Source of the DNA: Vibrio zhanjiangensis
Lineage (GTDB): Bacteria > Pseudomonadota > Gammaproteobacteria > Enterobacterales > Vibrionaceae
Direction of reading: 5' to 3'
Length of the DNA stretch: 34,559 nucleotides
NCBI RefSeq assembly: GCF_030161235.1
Contig: NZ_BSPW01000080.1
Coordinates: 1-34,559 of the forward strand
Shown here: positions 5,947-13,872 of the stretch, piece after piece
Position numbering within the stretch: the first letter of the stretch is position 1
Layout of the letters: each line of letters opens with the position of its first letter
Notes under the pieces: generated by a model
The model's input: only the letters and a program-made list of their open reading frames with translations
The model's database searches: none
What the model was told of the DNA's origin: nothing
Made by a program: the position numbers and the translations under genes

Positions 5947-7732
5947 AAGTGATTTTCTACAAAGTAGTGTTATTTTTCTCACCGCGGCGGTAGTTGCTGT
6001 GCCACTTGCTCAGCGATTAGGCTTGGGCTCTGTCCTTGGCTATCTGTTAGCGGGAGTCGTGATTGGCCCTTGGGGGCTGAGTTTAATCAGTGATGTCGAA
6101 GCTATTCTCCATTTTGCTGAGTTTGGTGTCGTTCTGCTGCTATTTTTGATTGGTTTAGAGCTAAACCCCAAAAAGCTTTTGCAGATGAAAGGCCCGATCT
6201 TAGGGCTTGGTGGCGCGCAAGTCGTCATAACTACCGCAGCGATAGCGGTAGTGGCGTCTTTTTTCGGACTGAGTTGGCAGACTAGCCTAGTCATAGGCAT
6301 GGGCTTGGCACTTTCCTCAACAGCTATCGCGCTAAAAGTTATCGAAGAACAGGGGCTTGCGGGCAGTGAGACGGGCCAATCTGGTTTTGCTGTCTTGTTG
6401 TTTCAGGATATTGCAGTTATTCCCATGCTGGCGGTATTACCTATTTTGGCAGGCAATACAGCAGGAAACTGGTCCGATGCGATCTGGATGTTGTGTGGCG
6501 TAACTGGCCTGCTTGTTGGAGGCCATTTCTTACTCAGGCCTTTATTCCGTTACGTTGTTCTCAGTGGGGTGCGAGAGCTATTTACCGTTGCGGCCTTATT
6601 GCTGGTTATTGGTATTGCTCTGTTAATGAAACACCTTGGTTTGTCTATGGCATTGGGGACCTTCCTTGCGGGAGTACTGTTGGCTGAAAGTGAGTATCGT
6701 CACGAGCTAGAAATTGCCATTGAGCCTTTTAAAGGTTTGCTGCTCGGGCTGTTTTTTATTGCTGTGGGTATGGCGGTTAATTTAGGCTTACTCGCGCTTG
6801 AGCCGTTCAAGGTATTGCTGGCAGTGCTTGGTTTGGTCGCTATTAAGGGGTTGATACTTTATTCGTTAGCGAGATTGTCGGGCAGTCGACCTAAAGTTCG
6901 CAGTAAAATGGCGGCAATTTTGAGTCAAGGTGGTGAGTTTGCGTTTGTGATTTTCACTGCCGCAAGTAAGGAAGGTTTGATAGCACAAGAGCAAAATGCC
7001 TTCCTGTTGGTCGTGGTCAGCCTGTCGATGGTGACCACGCCGCTGCTTTTAATGGCGCAAAGTAAGTGGTATGCAAGAGGATTAAATTTTGACGAGTCTC
7101 GCTTAAAAAACAGTGATGTGGTCAATAGGCAGCCACGCGTGATCATCGCGGGTTTTGGCCGTTTTGGTCAGATTATTGGACGTTTAATGTACGCCAATAA
7201 AATTCGAGTGACCGTATTGGAAAGTGACGCGAGTCAGATTCACTTGCTCAGAAAATACGGATATAAAGTGTTTTATGGTGATGCTACCCAGCTTGATTTG
7301 CTGAGAGCGGCAGGGGCTCGTAAAGCCGAAGCCATGATGATATGTACAGATTCGCCAGAGGAAATCATGAAAATCGTCGAGTTATGTAAGTATCACTTCC
7401 CACATCTAAAGTTATTTGCTCGAGCACGAAGTCGTGTTGAAGCTTATCAGTTGATGAGTCATGGCGTCGAGAACTACTCTCGGGAAACCTTCCTAGGTGC
7501 GTTAGACCTTGGCCGCCAAGCGTTGGTAGAGCTTGGCATGCACCCCTATCAAGCGAAACGAGCAGAAGCGCATTTTAGAAAACTTGATCAGGGGATGTTA
7601 AAAGAGTTACTCCCTCAACATCATGAAGATAAGCAATTGGAGATGAGGGCCAAAGAAGCTCGAAAAGAATTGGAAGAAATTTTTGGCCGAGAAATGGAAA
7701 AAGATCAACAATCGAAGAACTTTTGGGATTAA
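5936..7732 (+). CDS. kefB: Glutathione-regulated K+/H+ antiporter KefB
   Basis: The TTG at 5936 is chosen because AAGGAG lies six bases upstream and the protein then begins at the family N-terminus (LALESDFL, first residue Met in vivo); this gives 598 residues. The first 380 or so residues form the CPA2 antiporter membrane domain (GLELNPKKL, LLFQDIAVIP, SMALGTFLAGVLLAESEYRHELE, LSQGGEFAFV). A cytoplasmic Rossmann/KTN domain follows with AGFGRFGQIIGR and the acidic end of strand 2 (VLESD). Glutathione holds the channel shut and its electrophile adducts open it, acidifying the cytoplasm. An earlier TTG at 5915 is less likely. Confidence 0.95.
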   Translation: MALESDFLQSSVIFLTAAVVAVPLAQRLGLGSVLGYLLAGVVIGPWGLSLISDVEAILHFAEFGVVLLLFLIGLELNPKKLLQMKGPILGLGGAQVVITTAAIAVVASFFGLSWQTSLVIGMGLALSSTAIALKVIEEQGLAGSETGQSGFAVLLFQDIAVIPMLAVLPILAGNTAGNWSDAIWMLCGVTGLLVGGHFLLRPLFRYVVLSGVRELFTVAALLLVIGIALLMKHLGLSMALGTFLAGVLLAESEYRHELEIAIEPFKGLLLGLFFIAVGMAVNLGLLALEPFKVLLAVLGLVAIKGLILYSLARLSGSRPKVRSKMAAILSQGGEFAFVIFTAASKEGLIAQEQNAFLLVVVSLSMVTTPLLLMAQSKWYARGLNFDESRLKNSDVVNRQPRVIIAGFGRFGQIIGRLMYANKIRVTVLESDASQIHLLRKYGYKVFYGDATQLDLLRAAGARKAEAMMICTDSPEEIMKIVELCKYHFPHLKLFARARSRVEAYQLMSHGVENYSRETFLGALDLGRQALVELGMHPYQAKRAEAHFRKLDQGMLKELLPQHHEDKQLEMRAKEARKELEEIFGREMEKDQQSKNFWD

Positions 7733-7798
7733 CTCCAAACCCTCTTTGCCCTGCCAATATGAAAATGTGTGAGAGGTATTAGAGGGTGATGTTTGGGA

Positions 7799-8002
7799 AT
7801 GAAAACAATGAAAAAAAGATTTATCGCGGGCGCCAGTTGCCCTAAGTGTTCTCAGCAGGACACTTTGCGCTGGTGGATAGAAAACAATATTGAGCTAGTT
7901 GAATGTGTTGAGTGTCAATACCAAGAACAACGTAAGCCTCAGGCTGTAGAGAAAACTGGACATGCGAAACAAGAGATGATCGGTATTTTTAAACCGGACT
8001 GA
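7799..8002 (+). CDS. yheV: YheV family putative zinc-ribbon protein
   Basis: Small protein (about 67 residues) with RFIAGASCPKC near the start, VECVECQ in the middle and IGIFKPD at the end, as in E. coli YheV. The two CxxC pairs suggest a zinc ribbon. The function is unknown. It follows kefB by 66 bases, as in enterobacteria. Start options are TTG 7793, ATG 7799 and ATG 7808; GAGGG at 7782-7786 favours one of the first two. Confidence 0.85.
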   Translation: MKTMKKRFIAGASCPKCSQQDTLRWWIENNIELVECVECQYQEQRKPQAVEKTGHAKQEMIGIFKPD

Positions 8003-8054
8003 TTGAGTTTCTACGATTGATCCCCATAATAGCGGTATAGAAAACATTAAAATC

Positions 8055-8074
8055 GGAGCAATAGTTTGCTCCGT
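8055..8074 (+). terminator. Hairpin between yheV and slyD
   Basis: CGGAGCAA/TTGCTCCG form an 8-bp stem with a TAGT loop, followed by a weak T-rich tail. It could partly terminate kefGB-yheV transcripts 24 bases before the slyD start. Confidence 0.45.
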
Positions 8075-8097
8075 TGCTTTATCTCCTTGGAGTCATT

Positions 8098-8646
8098 ATG
8101 AAAATTGAAAAGAATGTCGTGGTCAGCCTAGCTTACCAAGTGAAGCTAGAAGATGGTGTGGTTGTTGATCAGTCAACAACAGAAGCGCCACTTGATTACC
8201 TGCACGGTAACAATAACTTGATCACAGGTCTTGAAACGGCTCTAGAAGGTAAAGAAGCAGGTGCGCAGTTCTCGGTGACGGTTTCCCCTGAAGAAGCCTA
8301 TGGTGAGCACAATGATGCGCTAGTACAGCGTGTTCCAGCGAATGTATTCCAAGGTGTTGAGCAAATTGAAGTAGGCATGCGCTTTTTAGCGGATACTGAC
8401 CAAGGCCCTATCCCAGTTGAAGTGACTGAAGTTGATGGTGATGAAGTCGTGGTCGATGGCAACCACATGCTTGCGGGACAAACGCTGACTTTTGATGTTG
8501 AAGTGGTTGCGATACGCGAAGCGACAGAAGAAGAAATCGAACATGGACATGTTCATCAGGCTGAAGGGTGTTGTGGTGGCCATGATCACGATCATGGAGA
8601 TGATCACGATGATTGCTGTGGGAGCGGCAGCTGTAGCTCTCACTAG
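8098..8646 (+). CDS. slyD: SlyD, FKBP-type peptidyl-prolyl isomerase and nickel metallochaperone
   Basis: Starting at ATG 8098 (GGAG upstream) gives 182 residues beginning MKIEKNVVVSLAYQV. The FKBP core with an inserted IF chaperone domain is clear (APLDYLHGNNNLITGLE, YGEHNDALVQRVP, VVVDGNHMLAGQ). The C-terminal tail from about residue 145 is rich in His, Cys and Asp (CCGGHDHDHGDDHDD, CCGSGSC), the metal-binding part that delivers Ni to hydrogenase or urease maturation. An upstream in-frame start at 8074 lacks homology and lies in the preceding hairpin. Confidence 0.96.
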   Translation: MKIEKNVVVSLAYQVKLEDGVVVDQSTTEAPLDYLHGNNNLITGLETALEGKEAGAQFSVTVSPEEAYGEHNDALVQRVPANVFQGVEQIEVGMRFLADTDQGPIPVEVTEVDGDEVVVDGNHMLAGQTLTFDVEVVAIREATEEEIEHGHVHQAEGCCGGHDHDHGDDHDDCCGSGSCSSH

Positions 8647-8683
8647 TGAGAATAACGATGGCCTCTGAGTGGGGTAAGAAGTG

Positions 8684-8716
8684 AAAGCGCAAGTTTGACC
8701 AATAAACTTGCGCTTT
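8684..8716 (+). terminator. Rho-independent terminator after slyD
   Basis: AAAGCGCAAGTTT and AAACTTGCGCTTT form a 13-bp perfect stem with a GACCAAT loop, followed by further T residues. Confidence 0.9.
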
Positions 8717-8772
8717 TTGTTTATCGTAGACCGACATTTGATGGAAATTTCTCCAAGCGATAGGAGGGAGAT

Positions 8773-9714
8773 GTGACAAAACCATTTTCAATTGCCATTC
8801 ATGGTGGCGCTGGCACTATTTTGCCTGAGCAAATGAGTGAAGCGTTGAGCACAGAAATTCGCCATGACTTAGAAAAGTCGGTCCGTGCAGGTCATCAGAT
8901 ACTGGCTCGTGGTGGTGATGCAGTGGCCGCTGTCGTTGCAGCGGTTAAGGTGCTTGAGGACTCGCCAAATTTTAATGCTGGGCGAGGCTCAGTACTCACG
9001 CATACAGAAATGGTTGAGATGGATGCTTCGGTTATGCATGGCAAAAACGCTAACGCAGGAGCGGTAGCAGGTGTGCGCCATATCCGTAATCCAGTCGAAT
9101 TGGCTCGTGATGTGATGGAACACAGCCCTCATGTACTACTGATAGGTGACGGAGCGGAAGAGTTTGCCTTTAAACATCAGTATCAATATACAGAGCAAGA
9201 TTATTTCGTCACCGATCGCCGCTATGAACAGTTGCAATCGATGAAAGAAAAGGGATTATTTGCCTTGTCAGAATCCAAGTATCCTGATGACAATAAACAC
9301 GGGACTGTTGGCGCAGTGGCGATGGATCAGCATGGGAATCTTGCTGCGGCTACCAGTACCGGGGGGATTACGAATAAACAATATGGCCGAGTTGGAGATT
9401 CAGCCATTACTGGCGCGGGTACGTTTGCTGAAAATGGTAATGTGGCAGTGTCAGCAACAGGGATGGGAGAGTATTTTATTCGTAAAACGGTCGCCAGTGA
9501 GATTGCCGCACGTATGCGTTATTTAAAAGAAGATGTACATCAAGCTTGTGAGGCGGTTATTCAGGGCGATCTCAAGGCCATGGGAGGCGAAGGTGGCGTG
9601 ATCGCGATAGATGGGGATGGTGAGATTCACTTTGCGATGAATAGCAGTGGTATGTACCGAGCCAGCATAGATATTGATGGGACTTTAACGGTCAAGATTT
9701 ATGTCGATGAATAA
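8773..9714 (+). CDS. iaaA: Isoaspartyl peptidase / L-asparaginase (Ntn hydrolase)
   Basis: GTG start with a strong TAGGAGGGA Shine-Dalgarno; the ATG two bases earlier is followed by a stop. The 313-residue product is a plant-type asparaginase: IAIHGGAGT at the N-terminus, FNAGRGSVLT, and the autocleavage site KHGTVGAVA with the nucleophile Thr178, which becomes the first residue of the beta subunit. TSTGGITNKQYGRVGD and GAGTFAEN line the active site. It cleaves isoaspartyl dipeptides and asparagine. The symbol follows the E. coli orthologue and is a family-level call. Confidence 0.9.
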   Translation: MTKPFSIAIHGGAGTILPEQMSEALSTEIRHDLEKSVRAGHQILARGGDAVAAVVAAVKVLEDSPNFNAGRGSVLTHTEMVEMDASVMHGKNANAGAVAGVRHIRNPVELARDVMEHSPHVLLIGDGAEEFAFKHQYQYTEQDYFVTDRRYEQLQSMKEKGLFALSESKYPDDNKHGTVGAVAMDQHGNLAAATSTGGITNKQYGRVGDSAITGAGTFAENGNVAVSATGMGEYFIRKTVASEIAARMRYLKEDVHQACEAVIQGDLKAMGGEGGVIAIDGDGEIHFAMNSSGMYRASIDIDGTLTVKIYVDE

Positions 9715-9807
9715 CCTTTAAATCTAGTTTAATATCATTGCTTACAATGGCTTAGTGTTTGATAACCTGCCCATGATTAAAAAATGACTGCAACAAATGT
9801 AATTCGG

Positions 9808-9816
9808 TGCTAGAAT
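9808..9816 (+). promoter_or_regulatory. Extended -10 element upstream of purA
   Basis: TGC directly followed by TAGAAT matches an extended -10 box 31 bases before the purA start. No good -35 box is visible. Confidence 0.4.
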
Positions 9817-9847
9817 CCATTTTTAACTAGCAATCAGACTTGGAAAG

Positions 9848-11164
9848 ATGGGAAATAACGTAGTCGTTCTGGGCACCCAATGGGGTGACGAAGGTAAAGG
9901 TAAAATCGTAGACCTTTTAACTGAAGATGCAAAATACGTGGTTCGCTACCAAGGCGGTCACAACGCAGGTCACACTCTTGTCATTAACGGTGAAAAAACC
10001 GTTCTTCACTTAATTCCATCAGGTATTCTTCGCGATAACGTCAAATGTGTTATCGGTAATGGTGTCGTTCTGTCACCTGAAGCGCTACTGAAAGAAATGA
10101 AACCACTTGAAGAGCGTGGTATTCCAGTACGTGAGCGTCTTTTCGTTTCTGAAGCTTGTCCTCTTATTCTTCCTTACCATATTGCTATCGATAATGCTCG
10201 TGAAGCCGCCCTTGGCAAAAAAGCTATAGGGACAACAGGCCGTGGTATTGGTCCTGCTTATGAAGACAAAGTTGCGCGTCGTTGTTTGCGTGTCGGCGAT
10301 CTGTTCGATAAAGCAGTGTTTGCTGAAAAGCTTAAAGAAGTAATGGCTTATCATAACTTCCAGCTAGAACATTTCTACAAAGCAGAAACCGTCAGCTATG
10401 AAGCTGTACTTGAGCAGTGCATGGGCTATGCAGAACTGCTTACGTCAATGGTCATGGATGTTACTGACGAACTTGACGCAGCACGCAAGCGTGGTGACAA
10501 AATCATGTTTGAAGGGGCTCAAGGTACACTACTCGACATTGATCATGGTACATACCCATATGTGACGTCCTCTAACACGACCGCTGGTGGTGTGGCGGCT
10601 GGTTCTGGTTTTGGTCCTCGTCACATTGGTTATATTCTCGGTATTACTAAAGCTTACTGTACCCGCGTGGGTTCAGGACCTTTCCCTACCGAACTTTACG
10701 ATGGTAAGGATAAGCAAGATCCTGTTGGTAAGCATCTTGGTGATGTTGGTCAAGAATTTGGTGCCACGACAGGCCGTCTTCGTCGTACGGGTTGGTTTGA
10801 TGCTGTTGCGATGCGTCGCGCGATCCAAATCAATTCACTATCAGGTATGTGCTTAACGAAATTGGACGTTCTTGATGGCCTAAAAGAAATCAAGATTTGT
10901 TCTGGTTACAAAATGGAAGATGGTTCTATCTTAGAAGTGTCTCCGATGTCGGCTGAATCTTTTGAAAAAGTGACGCCAATCTATGAAACTATGCCTGGTT
11001 GGTCTGAAACAACCTTTGGTGCTAAATCTTTAGATGCGCTTCCTCAAGCAGCACTAGATTACATCAAACGTATTGAAGAGTTAACAGGTGTGCCGGTAGA
11101 CATTATCTCTACGGGTCCAGATCGTAATGAAACCATCATCAAGGTTCATCCGTACCAAGCGTAA
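9848..11164 (+). CDS. purA: Adenylosuccinate synthetase
   Basis: Full-length 438-residue enzyme joining IMP and aspartate with GTP in AMP synthesis. The P-loop-like GDEGKGKIVDLL at the N-terminus, GGHNAGHT (catalytic His), TTGRGIGPAYEDK, GRLRRTGWFD and the C-terminal STGPDRNET are all present. Start ATG 9848 has GGAAAG close upstream. A strong terminator follows, so it is monocistronic. Confidence 0.98.
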   Translation: MGNNVVVLGTQWGDEGKGKIVDLLTEDAKYVVRYQGGHNAGHTLVINGEKTVLHLIPSGILRDNVKCVIGNGVVLSPEALLKEMKPLEERGIPVRERLFVSEACPLILPYHIAIDNAREAALGKKAIGTTGRGIGPAYEDKVARRCLRVGDLFDKAVFAEKLKEVMAYHNFQLEHFYKAETVSYEAVLEQCMGYAELLTSMVMDVTDELDAARKRGDKIMFEGAQGTLLDIDHGTYPYVTSSNTTAGGVAAGSGFGPRHIGYILGITKAYCTRVGSGPFPTELYDGKDKQDPVGKHLGDVGQEFGATTGRLRRTGWFDAVAMRRAIQINSLSGMCLTKLDVLDGLKEIKICSGYKMEDGSILEVSPMSAESFEKVTPIYETMPGWSETTFGAKSLDALPQAALDYIKRIEELTGVPVDIISTGPDRNETIIKVHPYQA

Positions 11165-11187
11165 TTTCGTTCAGTATAAAGATGATG

Positions 11188-11213
11188 AAAACCAGCACAC
11201 CAGTGCTGGTTTT
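11188..11213 (+). terminator. Rho-independent terminator after purA
   Basis: AAAACCAGCAC, loop ACCA, GTGCTGGTTTT and more T residues: an 11-bp perfect stem with a T tail. Confidence 0.93.
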
Positions 11214-11247
11214 TTTATGCTTGATAGTAAAGGCCTATACTTAAGAT

Positions 11248-11275
11248 GATAAGTGGCAACTTTTTGCCACTTATC
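11248..11275. repeat. Perfect 12-bp inverted repeat between purA and motX
   Basis: GATAAGTGGCAA and TTGCCACTTATC flank a CTTT loop. There is no proper T tail (GGCAATTTTG follows). It may be a second terminator, an RNA structure or a binding site just upstream of the sigma-28 promoter. Confidence 0.6.
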
Positions 11276-11287
11276 GGCAATTTTGAC

Positions 11288-11314
11288 TAAAGAGTTAGCT
11301 GGAGAGGTCGATAA
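11288..11314 (+). promoter_or_regulatory. Sigma-28 (FliA) promoter of motX
   Basis: TAAAGAGT, exactly 11 bases, then GTCGATAA: close to the flagellar sigma-28 consensus TAAAGTTT-N11-GCCGATAA. The downstream gene is a flagellar motor gene, which supports the call. Confidence 0.85.
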
Positions 11315-11315
11315 A

Positions 11316-11353
11316 GAATTCAAGATGGCTGATCATCATCCAGCCTTGAATTC
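11316..11353. repeat. Imperfect inverted repeat in the motX leader
   Basis: GAATTCAA and TTGAATTC form outer arms and GGCTG/CAGCC inner arms, with an ATCATCATC loop. It lies directly after the sigma-28 -10 box, so it would be at the 5' end of the motX mRNA. Confidence 0.55.
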
Positions 11354-11426
11354 ATAACACGCGAGACAGCGGTACTGTCCTGACAAGGCAGTGAAAAAAC
11401 ATTATCGAAGTCAAAGAGTGCAGACG

Positions 11427-12065
11427 ATGAAGCTAAGAAAACTAGCTGCTTCGATGGTATTACTGTTTGGGACTTCTGCGGCTGTTGCCAATGAGTATAC
11501 CGACATTGGTAAACCGATACCCATATATACCGAAGCTGAACTAATAAAATTAATCAATGAAAATAAGCACCTAGAACAAGTTAAGGCGGATAATTGTCAG
11601 ATTGTTGAAGACATTGTAGCCCGTGCGACTCGGATCAGTTTACCTTCGTACGAATTTTTGTATGGTGATATGCTGGCGTGGGGAGTGTGCGTTGAGCAAG
11701 ATGTTGAGCTTGGTTTGTACTATATCGAGAATGCCGCTCACCAAGGCTTGCCTGCTGCTCTAGAGCAATTGGGGCGTTACTATTCTCGCGGTACCTTAGT
11801 GCAGCAAGACAAAGAGCGAGCCATTCCTTACCTGAGAGAAGCGGCGGCTATGGGGAATCTTAAGGCTAGAATTCATCTCGCGGAGTTACTACTGCGCGAT
11901 TATGGCAGCCCGCTTGATTACGAAGATGCCTACCGCTGGTTGTACACATCAGTGACGGCCGATCAGCGTATCCATAAACGTATTGCTATATTGCGCCAAG
12001 GACTCGAGCAGAGAATGCCACAAAATATTATTGCCAGAGCGAAGAAACGCGAAACTTTCTGGTAA
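11427..12065 (+). CDS. motX: Sodium-driven flagellar motor protein MotX
   Basis: The ATG at 11427 gives MKLRKLAASMVLLFG and a signal peptide cut after AVA, leaving NEYTDIGKPIPIYTEAELI, as in Vibrio MotX; total 212 residues. Sel1-like helical repeats occupy about 80-175 (ELGLYYIENAAHQGLPAALE, RAIPYLREAAAMGNLKARIH). MotX and MotY form the T-ring around the polar flagellar base and hold the PomA/PomB stators. A GTG at 11391 would add 12 residues before the signal peptide and is unlikely. Confidence 0.95.
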   Translation: MKLRKLAASMVLLFGTSAAVANEYTDIGKPIPIYTEAELIKLINENKHLEQVKADNCQIVEDIVARATRISLPSYEFLYGDMLAWGVCVEQDVELGLYYIENAAHQGLPAALEQLGRYYSRGTLVQQDKERAIPYLREAAAMGNLKARIHLAELLLRDYGSPLDYEDAYRWLYTSVTADQRIHKRIAILRQGLEQRMPQNIIARAKKRETFW

Positions 12066-12107
12066 TAGCAACTTACTGGCCCGTGTTGCACTCCAAGGTC
12101 GCTCTTT

Positions 12108-12145
12108 AAAGTCCCATGCCCAGTGCTCGCTGGGCATGGGACTTT
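12108..12145. terminator. Bidirectional terminator between motX and the amidohydrolase
   Basis: AAAGTCCCATGCCCAG and CTGGGCATGGGACTTT form a 16-bp perfect stem with loop TGCTCG. It lies between convergent genes, with A and T ends suiting both directions. Confidence 0.85.
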
Positions 12146-12157
12146 CCATATCCGTGT

Positions 12158-13561
12158 CTACTGAATAATTTCGCCTGACTTAATCACTGTGTCTCGTACG
12201 ATATGAGTAAATTCAATCGCTTCGTTACGAATGGCATCTTCGTCTACGGTCAGCATCTTGCGATCTTTCATCAAAATTTTGCCATCAACGATGGTATGGC
12301 GGACATTGCCAGAGTTTGCCGAATAGACAAGGGCTGAGTAGGGGTTGTAAATCGGGACCATGTTAGGCGCTTTCGTGTCGACAACGATGATGTCTGCCAA
12401 TTTGCCCACCTCGAGTGAGCCAATGCTATCTTCCATGTGCAATGCTTTTGCTGCCCCCATAGTCGCCATATCTATCACTTTAATTGGAGGCATTGCAGAG
12501 CGATCTTGATTCATCAGCTTATGTACTTTAGCCACCTGATTGAACTCGTCGATAATACTGAGTGTATTGCCAGACATTGGCCCATCGGTACCCAAACCAA
12601 TTCTAACCCCTTGGTCATACATTTTGAGGGCGGGCGAAACCCCTTTCGCCGACTTAATATTCGCACTCATGTTGTGAGCCACTCCCATATCTGACTGCTT
12701 GACTAGCTCAATATCCTTGTCATCAATCAAGATCATATGTGCGCCAATCAAATTTTTGTTTAAGGCTCCGATGCTATGCATGTATTCAACCGGAGACTGT
12801 CCATCTGCTCGCTCGGCAATCGCCTCTTCTTCGCGATGCGATTCTGCAAGGTGAATCATCACAGGCACCTCTTTTTCTAGTGACAGCTTGGCAATTTTTT
12901 GTAAGGTCTCTGTGGTATTGGTATAGGGAGCATGTGGCGCAAACGCGGGTGTAATTCGAGGGTGATCTTTGTACGCATTGATAAAATTGAGTGCGTACTG
13001 AATGCCCTCGTCTGCATTGGCGGCATCGGCGACTGGGAACTTAATCACTGATTCACCCAGCACAGCACGCATACCAATCTTATCTACGGTTTTTGCAACC
13101 TCGTCTTCAAAGTAGTACATGTCTGCATAGGTGGTCACCCCTCCTTTGACCATTTCGAGGTTACCTAAGTTGGCCCCAATCCGCACCATATCTCGTGACA
13201 CGAGTTTAGCTTCGAGCGGGAAAATATACCGATGCAAGCGATCTGGCACGTCATCGGCCAATGAGCGAAAGACCGTCATTGAAACATGGGTGTGAGTATT
13301 GATTAGGCCTGGCATGACAATATCACCATCAACATCGAGTGTCGTTTGGGCTTGATAGTGTTTTTCAAGCGATTGGTCACCAACGGCCAAGATTTTATTG
13401 TCCCTAATCACCACAGTCCCATTCTGGTAGACCGTTTTGTCTTGATCCATGGTCAAAACCAAGGCATCTGTGATCATTAAATCGACTTTTTCTGTCGCGG
13501 AGACAGATAAACAACATAAACCTGCAATAGCAGCAGGAAACAAACAACGCTTAATACTCAT
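12158..13561 (-). CDS. Exported amidohydrolase of the MTA/SAH deaminase (TRZ/ATZ) family
   Basis: The 467-residue product has a Sec signal peptide (MSIKRCLFPAAIAGLCCLSVSA). A metal-dependent hydrolase of the amidohydrolase superfamily follows: NTHTHVSM (first metal histidines), HAPYTN, HLAESHREEE and LGTDGPMSGN (catalytic Asp). The closest known functions are deamination of 5'-methylthioadenosine, S-adenosylhomocysteine or related purines; the exact substrate is not determinable. A signal peptide is atypical for that family and implies periplasmic action on exogenous or leaked nucleosides. A PurR-like box lies upstream at 13620-13635. The gene is divergent to rnr. Confidence 0.85.
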   Translation of the reverse strand: MSIKRCLFPAAIAGLCCLSVSATEKVDLMITDALVLTMDQDKTVYQNGTVVIRDNKILAVGDQSLEKHYQAQTTLDVDGDIVMPGLINTHTHVSMTVFRSLADDVPDRLHRYIFPLEAKLVSRDMVRIGANLGNLEMVKGGVTTYADMYYFEDEVAKTVDKIGMRAVLGESVIKFPVADAANADEGIQYALNFINAYKDHPRITPAFAPHAPYTNTTETLQKIAKLSLEKEVPVMIHLAESHREEEAIAERADGQSPVEYMHSIGALNKNLIGAHMILIDDKDIELVKQSDMGVAHNMSANIKSAKGVSPALKMYDQGVRIGLGTDGPMSGNTLSIIDEFNQVAKVHKLMNQDRSAMPPIKVIDMATMGAAKALHMEDSIGSLEVGKLADIIVVDTKAPNMVPIYNPYSALVYSANSGNVRHTIVDGKILMKDRKMLTVDEDAIRNEAIEFTHIVRDTVIKSGEIIQ

Positions 13562-13872
13562 AACGACATTTAAAAATAGCCAATGAAATTTGACTGAATG
13601 ATAGAGTGAAATATGACCATTACAATCGTTTGCACCAATCCTTTAGCAAAATGTGATCTTTTACGCACGCTGTGGGGTGATAAATTGGTGTCCATACTGT
13701 CTTTTGGTGGCCAGTTTGTAAGCTTCATATCTTTTCCTAAAACCCGATCTACCCACCTGAAACTATGAAAATAGCATGACAATTTGGCATTTTGGCCTAA
13801 CACTTCTGTAGCTTAGTAATTGAGTCGGATATACTAGCTTTAAATACCTCTCTTGTAGAATTAGGCGTGCCT
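13562..13872. other. Intergenic region between divergent amidohydrolase and rnr
   Basis: No gene is seen in these 311 bases. TATACT at 13830-13835 is a plausible -10 for rnr without a good -35. A PurR-like box at 13620-13635 lies on the amidohydrolase side. Nothing else is distinct. Confidence 0.5.
13620..13635 (-). promoter_or_regulatory. PurR-like operator upstream of the amidohydrolase
   Basis: On the minus strand GTGCAAACGATTGTAA resembles the PurR palindrome ACGCAAACGTTTNCNT, sharing GCAA, the central CG and TT. It has several mismatches in the outer right half. It lies about 60 bases before the start codon, where an operator would act. Confidence 0.3.
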
